Positions 45,101 to 55,103 of a DNA stretch of 64,000 bases are shown in pieces. This DNA is from Thermoplasmata archaeon. GTDB taxonomy: Archaea > Thermoplasmatota > Thermoplasmata > Thermoplasmatales > Thermoplasmataceae. Position numbers and translations under genes: made by a program. Position 1 is the stretch's first letter. Each line of letters starts with the position of its first letter. The notes beneath the pieces were generated by a model, which saw only the letters and a list, made by a program, of their open reading frames with translations, searched no databases and was not told where the DNA came from. The stretch is taken from positions 1 through 64,000 of the forward strand of contig JAJZZE010000001.1 in assembly GCA_021797735.1 (NCBI GenBank). Reading direction: 5' to 3'.

Positions 45101-45844
45101 ATGAATAAAAAGCTAGCAGTATTATTGGTAGTTCCCTTACTTGTTTCACTGGGAGGAGCGTTTGCTTTCTCAGCGTTTTCAGGTAGTTCGAGCGTAACTA
45201 TCAATAACACAGCAAGTCATCTGACCTGGGAAAACCAGGCGACCCTAACAGCAACAAATGCTAATAATACGCCTTTAACACTGGATGGTCCAAATGGGCA
45301 TATATACGAAGTAGGAACAGGAATGGCATATTTCCAATCTAGTGGAATGTACAGACTTGGTTTTGGAGCACAGTACTACAACACAGCAACCAGTGGAAGA
45401 GAATACGTGATAAACGTAACGAACTTTGCACCCGGTGAATTCATAGAGCTCACTGATATTATAACAAACAACGGAACTGTAGGATTTATTGTAACTGCAC
45501 CATATGCACAGATGAGTTTTAATACATCAGATCCACCCCTACCTCCACCCCCGGGACCGAATCCTCCACCACCTCCACCATTACCACCAAGCCAACAAAC
45601 ATCAAATAAAATAAATGCAACATCTGTCCCATATGCATACTTCATGGACGATTTACAGAGCTCAACAGGATGGATATACAATGTAACTGAAGTTTCAGGC
45701 TTTGGGATATCACTTAGCCCGGAGGGAAGTGCAACAATGACAATAATGATAGGACTTGGAAACAGCAATGGGAAGGACGTAAATTGCTACCAGGACTCGA
45801 CCTTCAGTCTTAACATAGATCTGAATGTTGAATCAGACCCATAA
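45101..45844 (+). CDS. Secreted surface protein with polyproline linker
   Basis: A 247-residue exported protein. A signal peptide (basic NKK, hydrophobic core to about residue 22, then AFAFSAFSG) leads a beta-rich, threonine/asparagine-rich domain of about 120 residues. It joins through a linker of PPLPPPPGP and PPPPPPLPP type (about 147-165) to a second beta domain of about 80 residues. Seven or more Asn-X-Ser/Thr sequons suggest glycosylation. The layout vaguely recalls TasA/camelysin-like secreted proteins, but no family is certain. Ribosome site GGTGAT stands 6 bases before ATG. No dedicated signal peptidase or partner lies next to it. Confidence 0.75.
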   Translation: MNKKLAVLLVVPLLVSLGGAFAFSAFSGSSSVTINNTASHLTWENQATLTATNANNTPLTLDGPNGHIYEVGTGMAYFQSSGMYRLGFGAQYYNTATSGREYVINVTNFAPGEFIELTDIITNNGTVGFIVTAPYAQMSFNTSDPPLPPPPGPNPPPPPPLPPSQQTSNKINATSVPYAYFMDDLQSSTGWIYNVTEVSGFGISLSPEGSATMTIMIGLGNSNGKDVNCYQDSTFSLNIDLNVESDP

Positions 45845-46171
45845 AAATAATTTTTACAATTTATTTTTTTATTTAGTATATATAGGAAATATTTATGGAA
45901 CAATACATTTTATAAAATCTAATAATAATATAAAATCTAATAATAATTATACTGTCAAATATATTACATTCCTGGTGAATACCCTGTGAAGCCATACAGA
46001 TACAAAAATATATCAATAGTGCTCAATAACATTTTTATTAGTAATGAAAAATATTAATATTGAGCATTTCAGGTTTTTTCATTTCAGTGCTGTGGGTACA
46101 CTATCAGGTTACATGGTCATCAGATATGAAATGATAGCAGGATATCACACACAAATTATAAAATAACAAAA
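45845..46171. repeat. Intergenic stretch with 18-bp tandem duplication and a long hairpin
   Basis: The gene-free interval between the surface protein and ilvD holds two tandem copies of an 18-bp unit based on TAAAATCTAATAATAATA (45913-45947, last base differing), and a stem-loop in which TGCTCAATA (46020-46028) pairs with TATTGAGCA (46058-46066). Inner AT-rich arms (ATTTTTATT/AATGAAAAAT) extend the pairing. The hairpin is 136 bp before the ilvD start. It might be a terminator, an RNA control element or a small element relic. Confidence 0.4.
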
Positions 46172-46180
46172 GCTATATAT
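46172..46180 (+). promoter_or_regulatory. TATA box for ilvD
   Basis: GCTATATAT is centred about 26 bp before the ATG at 46202, with no ribosome binding site between; a leaderless mRNA is expected. Confidence 0.45.
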
Positions 46181-46201
46181 CATTATCACTTTTATTTAAA
46201 A

Positions 46202-47860
46202 ATGAAGAGATCAGATATAACTTACAGTGGACCGGAAAGGTCACCAAACAGATCATATATGAAAGCTATGGGATTAACCGACGACGATTTAAGCAAATAT
46301 GTTGTTGGAGTTGCAGCGGCATGGAATGAGGCGGGACCATGTAATATACATGCTTTATCTCTGGCAAATAATACAAAGGAGGGCATAAGGCATAATAATG
46401 GCACTCCAAGGCTATTTGCAACACCGGTTGTTATAGATGGTATAGCAATGGGAACCGAAGGAATGAAATATTCACTGGTAAGCAGGGAATTGATAGCCAA
46501 TACAGTGGAATCAACAGTAAATGCACATAATTATGATGGTTTCGCTGCAATATCGGGATGCGATAAAACATCTCCAGGTATGATGATGGCGATGGCAAGA
46601 ATGAACCTGCCATCAATAGTTATGTACGGTGGAACAACATTGCCCGGTTATTTCCACGGAAAGGAAATAGCAGTAGGTGATTTATTCGAGGCTGTGGGTT
46701 CATATTTAAATGGAAATATGGCAATAGAAGAATTAAAATTAATGGAAGACCATGCTATACCTACTGTCGGATCATGTGGGGGATTATACACTGCAAATAC
46801 AATGGCAATGATGACAGAGACTCTTGGCCTGGCATTGCCCGGAAGTGCTTCTCCACCAGCAGTAGATGGTGCAAAGGTGAAATACGCATATGAAACAGGC
46901 AAAACTTTAATGGATTTGCTGGAAAACGATTTAAAACCCCGGGATATATTAACGGAAGAATCTTTTTATAATGCAGTAACAGTTCTAATGGCTTCCGGCG
47001 GTTCAACAAATGCGGTTTTGCATCTCTTAGCAATAGCACATGAAGCTAATATAAAATTGGATATGGATGATTTTGACAGGATATCAAAAAAGATACCGGA
47101 AATAGTTAATATGAAACCTTCTGGTGAATATGTCATGGCAGACCTTGATAAAATCGGTGGCGTACCTGTTTTAATGAAAATACTGTTAGACCATAATTTA
47201 CTGAATGGGGAGCAATTAACGGTAACAGGCAAAACAATACGTGAAAATCTAAAAGATATAAAAATAATGAATAAACAAAATGTAATATTTGATGTGGAAA
47301 AGCCGATAAATTCATCAGGTGGCATAAGAATATTGAAGGGCAACCTGGCAACAGAGGGTTCTGTTTTTAAAATATCTGCTTCAAATGTAAAATACCACAA
47401 GGGTCCTGCCAGGGTTTTTGATTCGGAAGATGATACATTTAAAGCAATAAAGGATAAAAAAATAGCTCCCGGTGATGTTGTCGTAATAAGGTATGAAGGA
47501 CCGAAGGGAGGGCCAGGAATGAGGGAAATGTTATCAGTTACTTCAGCACTTGTAGGAGCTGGACTCGGAGATAGTGTTGCTTTAATAACCGATGGAAGGT
47601 TCTCCGGTGCAACCAGGGGTATTATGATAGGTCATGTAGCACCAGAAGCAATGGATGGTGGTGCAATAGCCGTTGTAAGGAATAATGATATTATAGAAAT
47701 AGACGGCAATAATGGTAAAATAAACCTTTTAATCGATGAAAACGAATTAAATAACAGATTAAAAAACTGGAAAAAACCGGAACCAAAACATAAAACAGGC
47801 TTACTGCACCAGTATTCAAGGTTAGTTTCATCATCATCAAAGGGTGCAGTTATGGAATAA
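46202..47860 (+). CDS. ilvD: Dihydroxy-acid dehydratase
   Basis: A 552-residue iron-sulfur dehydratase that makes the 2-keto acids of valine and isoleucine after IlvC. Cluster cysteines are in [12 protein letters not shown] (about 120) and [14 protein letters not shown] (about 192), with the first ligand region in [10 protein letters not shown]. The substrate motif [12 protein letters not shown] near the C-terminus is intact. Full length. It sits 2.3 kb from ilvBNC with its own promoter. In sugar-acid-degrading archaea related enzymes dehydrate gluconate, but the sequence fits IlvD and the neighbourhood supports that role. Confidence 0.95.
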   Translation: MKRSDITYSGPERSPNRSYMKAMGLTDDDLSKYVVGVAAAWNEAGPCNIHALSLANNTKEGIRHNNGTPRLFATPVVIDGIAMGTEGMKYSLVSRELIANTVESTVNAHNYDGFAAISGCDKTSPGMMMAMARMNLPSIVMYGGTTLPGYFHGKEIAVGDLFEAVGSYLNGNMAIEELKLMEDHAIPTVGSCGGLYTANTMAMMTETLGLALPGSASPPAVDGAKVKYAYETGKTLMDLLENDLKPRDILTEESFYNAVTVLMASGGSTNAVLHLLAIAHEANIKLDMDDFDRISKKIPEIVNMKPSGEYVMADLDKIGGVPVLMKILLDHNLLNGEQLTVTGKTIRENLKDIKIMNKQNVIFDVEKPINSSGGIRILKGNLATEGSVFKISASNVKYHKGPARVFDSEDDTFKAIKDKKIAPGDVVVIRYEGPKGGPGMREMLSVTSALVGAGLGDSVALITDGRFSGATRGIMIGHVAPEAMDGGAIAVVRNNDIIEIDGNNGKINLLIDENELNNRLKNWKKPEPKHKTGLLHQYSRLVSSSSKGAVME

Positions 47861-47923
47861 AATAATTATATCCCAAAGCCATAATTATCAAAAATACTTT
47901 ATATTTTGCTATGATTGGCTATA

Positions 47924-48175
47924 ATGGATAGTAAGGAAGAAATGGAAAAAACCGGAGATGGTATTGAAAAAGAGCTTGACACTTTCAGGCAGAAAACCGA
48001 GAATAATTTCAATGAGATATATGATAAATTAAATAACAAAAAATTAAGTGATGAAAATGAGGAGAATTTATCCCTTGCATTAACACTGATGGAATCAATC
48101 GGAATAGACATATTGCATTTATTAAGAGATTATGATGATTTAATAGATTATCTTGAAATATTAAAAAAATTATAA
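47924..48175 (+). CDS. Small coiled-coil protein of unknown function
   Basis: About 83 residues from ATG 47924; an in-frame TTG nine bases upstream is less likely because the TATA-like CTTTATATTTT (47898-47908) sits about 22 bp before this ATG. The protein is acidic and helical throughout (MEKTGDGIEKELDTFRQKTE, then a Leu-rich C-terminal half ESIGIDILHLLRDYDDLIDYLEIL). No known domain. It ends 7 bp before the convergent ammonium transporter stop. Confidence 0.6.
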   Translation: MDSKEEMEKTGDGIEKELDTFRQKTENNFNEIYDKLNNKKLSDENEENLSLALTLMESIGIDILHLLRDYDDLIDYLEILKKL

Positions 48176-48181
48176 ATTTAT

Positions 48182-49597
48182 TTATTCTTCATCCGTTTCC
48201 TTTGCTTTTTCATTATCAATATGTTCTATAGGTTCAGTTTGTTCCGGTTCAGTTCTAACTATATGTGATGGTGGATAACCGGTGATATCCAGTCCCGCTT
48301 CTCCATGAATTGCCATATCACCTATTCTTAATCTGGCCTCATCCTCTCTCAACGGAATAAATTTGCCAATTAATTTTAGTAAACCAAAGGTTAATGCAAA
48401 CACATAAAGAATTACTATAATAGCGGCAAATGCCTGTATGCCTAACTGATAGAAATTACCATACAATGCACCTTTCAATCCTGGATCAATATATTGAGTC
48501 ACAACAGGGTCCGCTAAAATACCGGTTAATAAACCACCGACAACACCGGCAACAGCATGCGATGAGAATACCCCTAAAGTATCATCTATCCTAAATTTCG
48601 GCTCGATTTTATATAAAAAGATCCATGGTATTATCCCGGTTGCTATGCCTATTACCATTGCTCCATAAATATTTACATATCCAGCCGCGGGTGTTATGCC
48701 CACCAGACCCGCTATTGCACCTACAGATGCACCTATTAATGAGGGCTTTTTGAAAAATTTCATATCCATAAACATCCATGTTATCATGCTCACTGCAGTT
48801 GCCACATTTGTATTTATTATTGCTATTCCTGCATCTATTGTACTGCCATATGGATCTCCACCGTTAAATCCGTCCCAGCCCAACCATATTAAGCCTAAAC
48901 CCAGCATTACCAGGGCAAGGTTATTTGCCTTCATTTTCATCTCTTCCTTTAGTCTGGGCCCTATTGCCAGAGCAGCTGCCACGGCACCAATACCAGCATC
49001 GAGATGTATTACATAGCCACCTGAAAAATCAACAGCGCCTAATTGATTTAACCAGCCACCGGCAAATAGCCAGTATGCTACCGGGCTATAAACTATTAAT
49101 GACCATACAGGTACAAAAACCATCCATGCCTTGAAGTTCATCCTTTCCAGCACACCTCCCATTAGAAGCACCGGTGTTATTGCTGCAAAAACAAACTGGA
49201 AAAATATAATAGTAGCATTTGGTATGGTAAGCGCCTGTTTAAGCGGCCCAACAATGGCCTGCCCGCTTATAAAAGAACCGGCACCTGCGGGGTATGGTAC
49301 TCCAAATATATAATATCCACCAATATGCAGTGAACTGGATGTGCCAAACCCGAAATTATATCCCGCTATTACCCATATAATTAAAACTGCTGCAAAGGCG
49401 TAAAGTGCCATCATCATTGCATTAACCATATATTTTCTTTTTGTGAGTCCGGCATAATACAGTGCAAGCCCCGGGATGCTCATTAATCCAACAAGCGTGG
49501 ATGCTGTCAACATCCATCCGTTATTGCCCGTATTTAACCACGAATCACTGGTAGCTGGCCTTATTAAATAATATAGTATCATGTTATCAAGTAACAT
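48182..49597 (-). CDS. amt: Ammonium transporter (Amt/MEP/Rh family)
   Basis: A 471-residue transporter with eleven helices that lets ammonia/ammonium cross the membrane. Motifs include [23 protein letters not shown], the inner-pore histidine segments [23 protein letters not shown] and [16 protein letters not shown], and the conserved [15 protein letters not shown] hydrophilic tail of about 55 residues, ending in many Glu and Asp, follows the last helix. No glnK/glnB regulator gene is adjacent, which is unusual for archaeal amt genes. It lies beside glutamate synthase on the same strand but 150 bp apart, forming an ammonium-assimilation block. Confidence 0.94.
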   Translation of the reverse strand: MLLDNMILYYLIRPATSDSWLNTGNNGWMLTASTLVGLMSIPGLALYYAGLTKRKYMVNAMMMALYAFAAVLIIWVIAGYNFGFGTSSSLHIGGYYIFGVPYPAGAGSFISGQAIVGPLKQALTIPNATIIFFQFVFAAITPVLLMGGVLERMNFKAWMVFVPVWSLIVYSPVAYWLFAGGWLNQLGAVDFSGGYVIHLDAGIGAVAAALAIGPRLKEEMKMKANNLALVMLGLGLIWLGWDGFNGGDPYGSTIDAGIAIINTNVATAVSMITWMFMDMKFFKKPSLIGASVGAIAGLVGITPAAGYVNIYGAMVIGIATGIIPWIFLYKIEPKFRIDDTLGVFSSHAVAGVVGGLLTGILADPVVTQYIDPGLKGALYGNFYQLGIQAFAAIIVILYVFALTFGLLKLIGKFIPLREDEARLRIGDMAIHGEAGLDITGYPPSHIVRTEPEQTEPIEHIDNEKAKETDEE

Positions 49598-49745
49598 GGA
49601 ACTTCCTATCTTTCGTTTACTAATATATGTTTTGGTAAATTTTTTGTCATTTTTTTTAAATTTAAAGCATTAATTGAACAAAATTATTACATAAAGATTA
49701 ATCTCTTATCAATTTACAGAAACAGCGTTGTAATAAAATAAATTT

Positions 49746-51623
49746 TTATATCATTCTCTCTATTACGGTAAATTTATTATTTAATTTTTTTATATTATTA
49801 GTTTTCATCTCACTATCGAAATCCTTAATTACCGGGTATAGTTCATCATATTCAATTTTATTCAAATGCCTGTAACTGTATGAAGGTATCTCATGTTTAT
49901 TATAAAATTTCTCAGTGTACTTTTTTGCCTCTTCTGGCAGTAAACCTATAATATCAATGAAATTCTTATTTCTTAATGTTTCGTATAATTCATTATCTAT
50001 CAGGGATTCCATTAACAGAGCTTTCAAAATATTATTTTTAAATCCGGGCTGTATTCCTACTGCTCTGCTATTTATTTTGCCATATATGTATATTTTGCCG
50101 CCTATCATTCCGGATCCTATGTACCTGCCTGAATGCCCGTTGCCGGACAGTACAATTATTGTTCCTCCAGACATATATTCCCCTAAATAGTTGTCAAATT
50201 CACCATTTATAACTATATACGGTTTATTGTCATATGACCTCATCTGGATCCCGCATCTATTGCCAACATCGCCCCTTATATATATTCTGCCATTATTCAA
50301 TGCCTGGCCTAAAACATCACCTGCATTACCGAATATTTTTACCTTTCCTCCAGACATGGAGTCACAGCAGTCATCCGAGGCATTGCCATGGAGAGTTACA
50401 TTATTGTTTTCATTTAAATTCATCAGGCAGTTGCCTGCATTGCCATACAGATTTAAATTATAATTTTTATTAAATGTTTTAATTCCTATATACTTATGGC
50501 CCAGAACATTTTTTACCGTTATATCTCCTTGATTTAATTTTAATATTTCATTATCAAGTTTGTTGTAATCTATACTGGATGCATCTATATCATAATTATC
50601 TATGTCATAATTTTCTGTATATTTTATTTTTTCTCTTCCGGAATTTATTAACCCATTTTTCAATGATGCTATGAAGTATGAATCCGGTTTCATTGTCCAC
50701 ACCCTTGCATTTTTATTTATTAACTTTATTTCCTTTTCTTCACTGGCTATATAATAGTTGTCCTGATCCTCACCTAGAATTATGGGCCTTAACTTTGTTT
50801 TATCGGTTAAGCCTATTAAATATAAATCATTGCCATCATCATAACCTATAACAACAGTATATGGTCCATCCAGCACATAGCCTCTATTTATATATTTTGT
50901 ATATTTATCCTCAATTTTATTGCCCATAATTTTTATTGTGGTTATCAGGTCATATTTTTTTAATAATTCCCTGAATATATACGATATTACCTCGCTATCT
51001 GTGCCAACAAAACTTTTCATTCCATGGTTTTTTAAATATTCCCTGTTTGCACCAAACGAACTTATATCACCGTTATGTATTATTGCAACATTAAATGTAG
51101 AAAATGGATGTGACCAGTACGGTTCATCCCCTGGAGAATTTGTTGGTTGCCTTGTATGTGCCAGCCATAAATCACCCCTCATATTATTTATATTGTATTC
51201 ATCTGCAACATCATCTGGATAACCCACACCCTTAAAAACATCTAACGATGTTCCGGAACTGTAAATTCTCCCGGATTTATTTTCCCATAAAACATCATTA
51301 ACAGTATTTATTGAATTTAGGTCAATAGTACCAAGATTATAGCAGTAACTCTTTACACTATTATTATTTTCAACATAATAATTATGTATATCAAAACTTT
51401 TTGATAGTATTTTATTTAATTTCTCCTCATTTCCATTATAGAATACCTTAATTTTATAGGAATTATTATCGTTTAAATTAAATGTAGCATAACCCGATCC
51501 CTTATCACTGCCCCTGTACCTTATTGAATTTAATGAATTTGAAACCAATTTTCCATGTATTTTTTCCGAATTATTTTTCCTTAGAATAGCTAATAAGCCG
51601 CACGATGAGGGATAATAATTCAT
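49746..51623 (-). CDS. Glutamate synthase: fused glutaminase (GATase II) and GXGXG domains
   Basis: A 625-residue protein joining two parts of glutamate synthase that are separate genes in most archaea. Residues 8 to about 330 form the class II amidotransferase: the nucleophile Cys8 (SSCGLLAIL) would be exposed by removing a seven-residue propeptide; HTRQPTNSPGDEPYWSHPF and IIHNGDISS build the glutamine site. Residues about 385-560 form the GXGXG beta-helix, with repeated Gly-Asn-Ala/Gly-Gly turns (LYGNAGNCLMN, SGGKVKIFGNAGDVLGQA, MSGGTIIVLSGNGHSGRY). It releases ammonia from glutamine and channels it to the FMN subunit upstream, whose stop it overlaps (ATGA). Confidence 0.85.
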   Translation of the reverse strand: MNYYPSSCGLLAILRKNNSEKIHGKLVSNSLNSIRYRGSDKGSGYATFNLNDNNSYKIKVFYNGNEEKLNKILSKSFDIHNYYVENNNSVKSYCYNLGTIDLNSINTVNDVLWENKSGRIYSSGTSLDVFKGVGYPDDVADEYNINNMRGDLWLAHTRQPTNSPGDEPYWSHPFSTFNVAIIHNGDISSFGANREYLKNHGMKSFVGTDSEVISYIFRELLKKYDLITTIKIMGNKIEDKYTKYINRGYVLDGPYTVVIGYDDGNDLYLIGLTDKTKLRPIILGEDQDNYYIASEEKEIKLINKNARVWTMKPDSYFIASLKNGLINSGREKIKYTENYDIDNYDIDASSIDYNKLDNEILKLNQGDITVKNVLGHKYIGIKTFNKNYNLNLYGNAGNCLMNLNENNNVTLHGNASDDCCDSMSGGKVKIFGNAGDVLGQALNNGRIYIRGDVGNRCGIQMRSYDNKPYIVINGEFDNYLGEYMSGGTIIVLSGNGHSGRYIGSGMIGGKIYIYGKINSRAVGIQPGFKNNILKALLMESLIDNELYETLRNKNFIDIIGLLPEEAKKYTEKFYNKHEIPSYSYRHLNKIEYDELYPVIKDFDSEMKTNNIKKLNNKFTVIERMI

Positions 51624-53689
51624 TCTGAACCCGCCTCGCTCAGATTTAATATTTTGGATATACTGTTATCCAGGTTTATTGACCTTAATAATTCTACGTT
51701 GCCTGTCAGTGAATTCTGCATGCTGGATATTCCCATAGCCCCACATAATAGCGATAGTTCCTTTTTTATTGCAATTATAAAATTCAGGGCCTTTTCATTC
51801 AGATCTGCCATATTGCTAATTCCGTATTCAAAAATTTTTGATGGCAAAATAACCGTGTCCGCACCCAGTGCAATATATTTTGCTATATCGCCAGTATTTC
51901 TGAATTCATGTACATATAATAAAATATCGTGGTTTTCCCTTCTATTTTTTAAATTCTTATTTAATCCTGCAATTTTTAATAAATTATTATCATCTATTAC
52001 ATAACCAGAAGCATTTTTGTTGCTGTAATCATATGTGTAAATATAATTTTTATATTTATAATAATTATTATTTTTTCTTAATGTAATATTTTTATATTTA
52101 TTTTTTATTTTATTATCTATAACCACTGTATTCATGAATAAGGATGCCCATGATATTCCCTCTTTTATTTTATCACTGGAATCAGATACATCAAAAATAA
52201 CAGGCAGTGATAAACTGATTTTACCTCCTGACAGGTTAGTGTTTAAGCTTATATCCTCCCTGTATGGGTCTATTGAAGGTCTTGTAACCTGTGCACCATC
52301 CAGTCTCAAAAAATCTACTATCCTTGATGGCCCTATAACATCAGGTGGTGCGTTGCTGCCCATGCTTGTTATAGGAGGTTCACCCTTATTTATTAAGCCA
52401 TTTAAATATTTTTTATCGGGAATAAAATTTTCAAGGCTGTAACCTGTATTTTTTATATTTTCATAATCCACTCCCAGTACATTTAAAGTATTTTTTGATA
52501 GATTATCTGCTATTAATAAATCCTTATTGCCTGTTAATTCAGTTATATTTTTTAAATTTAAATGATCTAAAATATTTTCCAGTTCAATTCTAAACCCTTT
52601 TATGAAATTTATTATATTATTAACGCCGAAATCTATTTCAAATAATTTTTTATTGTCTGTTTTATTTGTTAATGCTGCAGGGCAGTAACCAAGATTGCAT
52701 TTTCTAACCATTACGCATCCCATTGCTATAAGCACAGATGTGCCCAAACTTACAAAATCCGCACCCAGTGCATATAATTTTGCAGCATCGGTTGAATTTG
52801 ATATTCTCCCGCCGGCGATAATTTTGAAGTTTTTCCTTAAATTCTCCTTTACTAAAATATTATGTGATGATGCAACAGCCAGTTCTACTGGTATACCCAA
52901 ATTATCCCTTATAACTACCGGAGTTGCGCCTGTTCCGGCCCCATGGCCATCTATTATTACACCATCTGCACCTGATCTTGCAATGCCGGTTACTATGTAG
53001 GGTACATAATTTGTTGCGGCAACCTTAACGAACACAGGTTTATCTGTTAATAATTTTAAGGCATCTATTCTCTGGGATAGATCCTCTATTGAATATATAT
53101 CATGATGTGGTGCCGGTGAAATTGCATCTATATTTCCAGGTATTTTTCTTGCCCCAGAAATGTTATCAGTTACCTTATTTGCAGGTAAATGGCCACCTAT
53201 TCCAGGTTTTGCACCCTGGCCAATTTTTATTACTATGCCAGATCCAGCATTTAGGGTTTCAGCCGTCACCCCAAATCTTGCGGAAGCCCACTGAATAAAT
53301 ATTCTTTTATATGATGCGATATCCCTATAAAGGCCTCCTTCTCCAGTTCCAGACATTGTTTTTGTTATTTCAGCTGATTTTGCTATAGCCAGATTCGGAT
53401 TGCCACTCAGTGCACCGTATGACATATCTCCCAAATATAATGGCACTGACATCTCCATATCTGCTAAATCTGATCCGGTATTACCGTGTGTGTTTAATGT
53501 AATGTTATCATTATATGTTTTGAAATTTATATTATCCAGTATTCTTAAACTATTATTATTTTTTACAAATATTCTGTATGGATTGCCTGTAACTGTAAGT
53601 TCTCTTATGTGGTTAATCTTATCAAATGACCAGAAATCAGGCTCCTTCTGCAGGGGTATATTTATAAAATTATTTACTATATTATCCAT
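51620..53689 (-). CDS. Glutamate synthase FMN/3Fe-4S subunit with degenerate second domain copy
   Basis: A 689-residue GltS subunit that makes glutamate from 2-oxoglutarate and ammonia. The N-terminal half (about 60-400) is an intact FMN barrel: LGDMSYGALS, SGTGEGGLYRD, QGAKPGIGGHLPA, ISPAPHHDIYSIEDL, DGHGAGTGATP, and 3Fe-4S cysteines in CVMVRKCNLGYCP (about 326-337). It lacks the N-terminal ferredoxin domain of common archaeal forms. The C-terminal half looks like a worn second copy: LSLPVIFDVSDSS aligns with MSVPLYLGDMSYG, and GDIAKYIALGADTVILPS with STDAAKLYALGADFVSLGTS, but FMN and cluster residues are gone. First gene of the pair. Confidence 0.88.
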   Translation of the reverse strand: MDNIVNNFINIPLQKEPDFWSFDKINHIRELTVTGNPYRIFVKNNNSLRILDNINFKTYNDNITLNTHGNTGSDLADMEMSVPLYLGDMSYGALSGNPNLAIAKSAEITKTMSGTGEGGLYRDIASYKRIFIQWASARFGVTAETLNAGSGIVIKIGQGAKPGIGGHLPANKVTDNISGARKIPGNIDAISPAPHHDIYSIEDLSQRIDALKLLTDKPVFVKVAATNYVPYIVTGIARSGADGVIIDGHGAGTGATPVVIRDNLGIPVELAVASSHNILVKENLRKNFKIIAGGRISNSTDAAKLYALGADFVSLGTSVLIAMGCVMVRKCNLGYCPAALTNKTDNKKLFEIDFGVNNIINFIKGFRIELENILDHLNLKNITELTGNKDLLIADNLSKNTLNVLGVDYENIKNTGYSLENFIPDKKYLNGLINKGEPPITSMGSNAPPDVIGPSRIVDFLRLDGAQVTRPSIDPYREDISLNTNLSGGKISLSLPVIFDVSDSSDKIKEGISWASLFMNTVVIDNKIKNKYKNITLRKNNNYYKYKNYIYTYDYSNKNASGYVIDDNNLLKIAGLNKNLKNRRENHDILLYVHEFRNTGDIAKYIALGADTVILPSKIFEYGISNMADLNEKALNFIIAIKKELSLLCGAMGISSMQNSLTGNVELLRSINLDNSISKILNLSEAGSE

Positions 53690-54315
53690 GTTTATATGAA
53701 TGATAATATCTATCTATATATAATTTTTTATTGATTGAATATTAATTATTTTTAATAAATAATTATGAGCATAAATCATATGTGGTTATATAATGATACC
53801 ATAGCAAAATAGATTAAGTTGAGATTTTATGTGGTTTCTATCCTGATAACTACTGAATTTATATGAACATTTTTCTTCGCCTGTGATACGGAGTTTTAAC
53901 AGTGCAGAGCTATATGGCTCTCGATGTTATTCATTGCATTTATGGATTTGTTATGTTATAATGTGCCGGTCCTTCAGAGTCGATAGCTATGTTCCTAACC
54001 TTTATTAATAGCTTAATCTATATTATTATACATCTCACAGAAATGTTAGGTCTATAATTCTAAAAGAAAGAATAGAAAATTAATTATAGAGTAATTATAA
54101 TAATGGATAAATGAAAGCAGGGGCAAATACCGTATATAAAAAACATTATAAAAATCAAATTAAAAAATTATATAACAACTTGAATAAAATTTATAAATAT
54201 AAGTTATCATACATATCATTTAAATTTTTAATACACGCTGAAAAATTGATAATAAAACAGCACGCTATTTTATATTTACTTTTAAACATGTTTAATATAC
54301 AAATGAGGTTTTCCT
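53690..54315. other. Gene-free stretch with an inverted repeat
   Basis: No convincing gene lies between the glutamate synthase start and the SGNH hydrolase. ATAGATTAAG (53809-53818) recurs inverted as CTTAATCTAT (54012-54021), enclosing 213 bp of somewhat higher GC than its surroundings. A 73-codon open frame at 54111-54332 has biased, lysine-rich low-complexity content and overlaps the hydrolase start, so I do not call it a gene. Confidence 0.35.
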
Positions 54316-54957
54316 ATGATCCTGGGCAATAAAGACACAGTGGTAATGATAGGTGATTCCGTTACAGACTGTAATCGTGCACGGTCTATTGGTAAATATC
54401 CGGGTGATTTGGGCAATGGATATGTTGCATATATAGATGCCCTTTTAGGTTATTCATATCCAGAGATTGATCAGCAAATCATCAACGTAGGGGTAGCAGG
54501 TAACACAATTCGTGATTTGAAATACAGGTGGGATTCGGATGTTATGAACCAGAACCCGGACTGGGTATCAATTATGATTGGAATTAACGATGTATGGAGA
54601 CACTTTGATCAACCGTTTAATGCCCCCTCACTGATATCACCGGTTGAATATAGGAGAACTTTAGATACCCTGGTTAAGATAACTATTCATCACGTTAAGG
54701 GTATTATATTAATGACCCCTTTTTATATTACCACATCTTTAGACAATGCAATGCGTCAGGAAACACTGCACTATGCTTATATAATGGAATCAATTAGCAG
54801 GCAATATAAAACTAAACTAGTGCATACACAGGCATGGATTGATCCATTCTTGAAAAGGACACACGTTAAACGGTTATCAGATGATGGGGTGCATCCAAAC
54901 CCTATTACACACATGATTTTAGCCAAAGCGTGGATTCATGAAGGAATAGAAGGATAA
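54316..54957 (+). CDS. SGNH/GDSL-family hydrolase
   Basis: A 213-residue esterase/lipase-type hydrolase. Block I is MIGDSVTDCNRA (Ser15), block II glycine in NVGVAGNTIRDLKYRW, block III in IGINDVWRHF, and block V in DGVHPNPITH with the catalytic Asp and His. The wording NGYVxYIDALL...RWxxDV...PDWVSIMIGINDVWR is very like Firmicutes rhamnogalacturonan acetylesterase-type proteins; together with a more GC-rich body and the surrounding long spacers this suggests acquisition from bacteria. It may remove acyl groups from sugars. Ribosome site GAGGT lies 7 bases before ATG. No signal peptide. Confidence 0.85.
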   Translation: MILGNKDTVVMIGDSVTDCNRARSIGKYPGDLGNGYVAYIDALLGYSYPEIDQQIINVGVAGNTIRDLKYRWDSDVMNQNPDWVSIMIGINDVWRHFDQPFNAPSLISPVEYRRTLDTLVKITIHHVKGIILMTPFYITTSLDNAMRQETLHYAYIMESISRQYKTKLVHTQAWIDPFLKRTHVKRLSDDGVHPNPITHMILAKAWIHEGIEG

Positions 54958-55103
54958 ACTTATTTTTGAAATAGTTCGTAATCCAGTGATATGCTGTCTG
55001 CCCGACATGTAGAAAATCACGGGTTAAGTTCATACATATTAACACAATACAGCACTATCAATTAAACATACTGCTTTATTAACAATACACATTAACTATA
55101 TCA

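Noticed and set aside
46966-47400. 144-codon frame antisense to ilvD
   Set aside because: The sense strand encodes a full-length enzyme with all motifs; the antisense product shows no domain or ribosome site.
54111-54332. 73-codon open frame before the SGNH hydrolase
   Set aside because: Lysine/isoleucine-rich low-complexity content typical of translated AT-rich spacer, no ribosome site, and it overlaps the well-supported hydrolase start.
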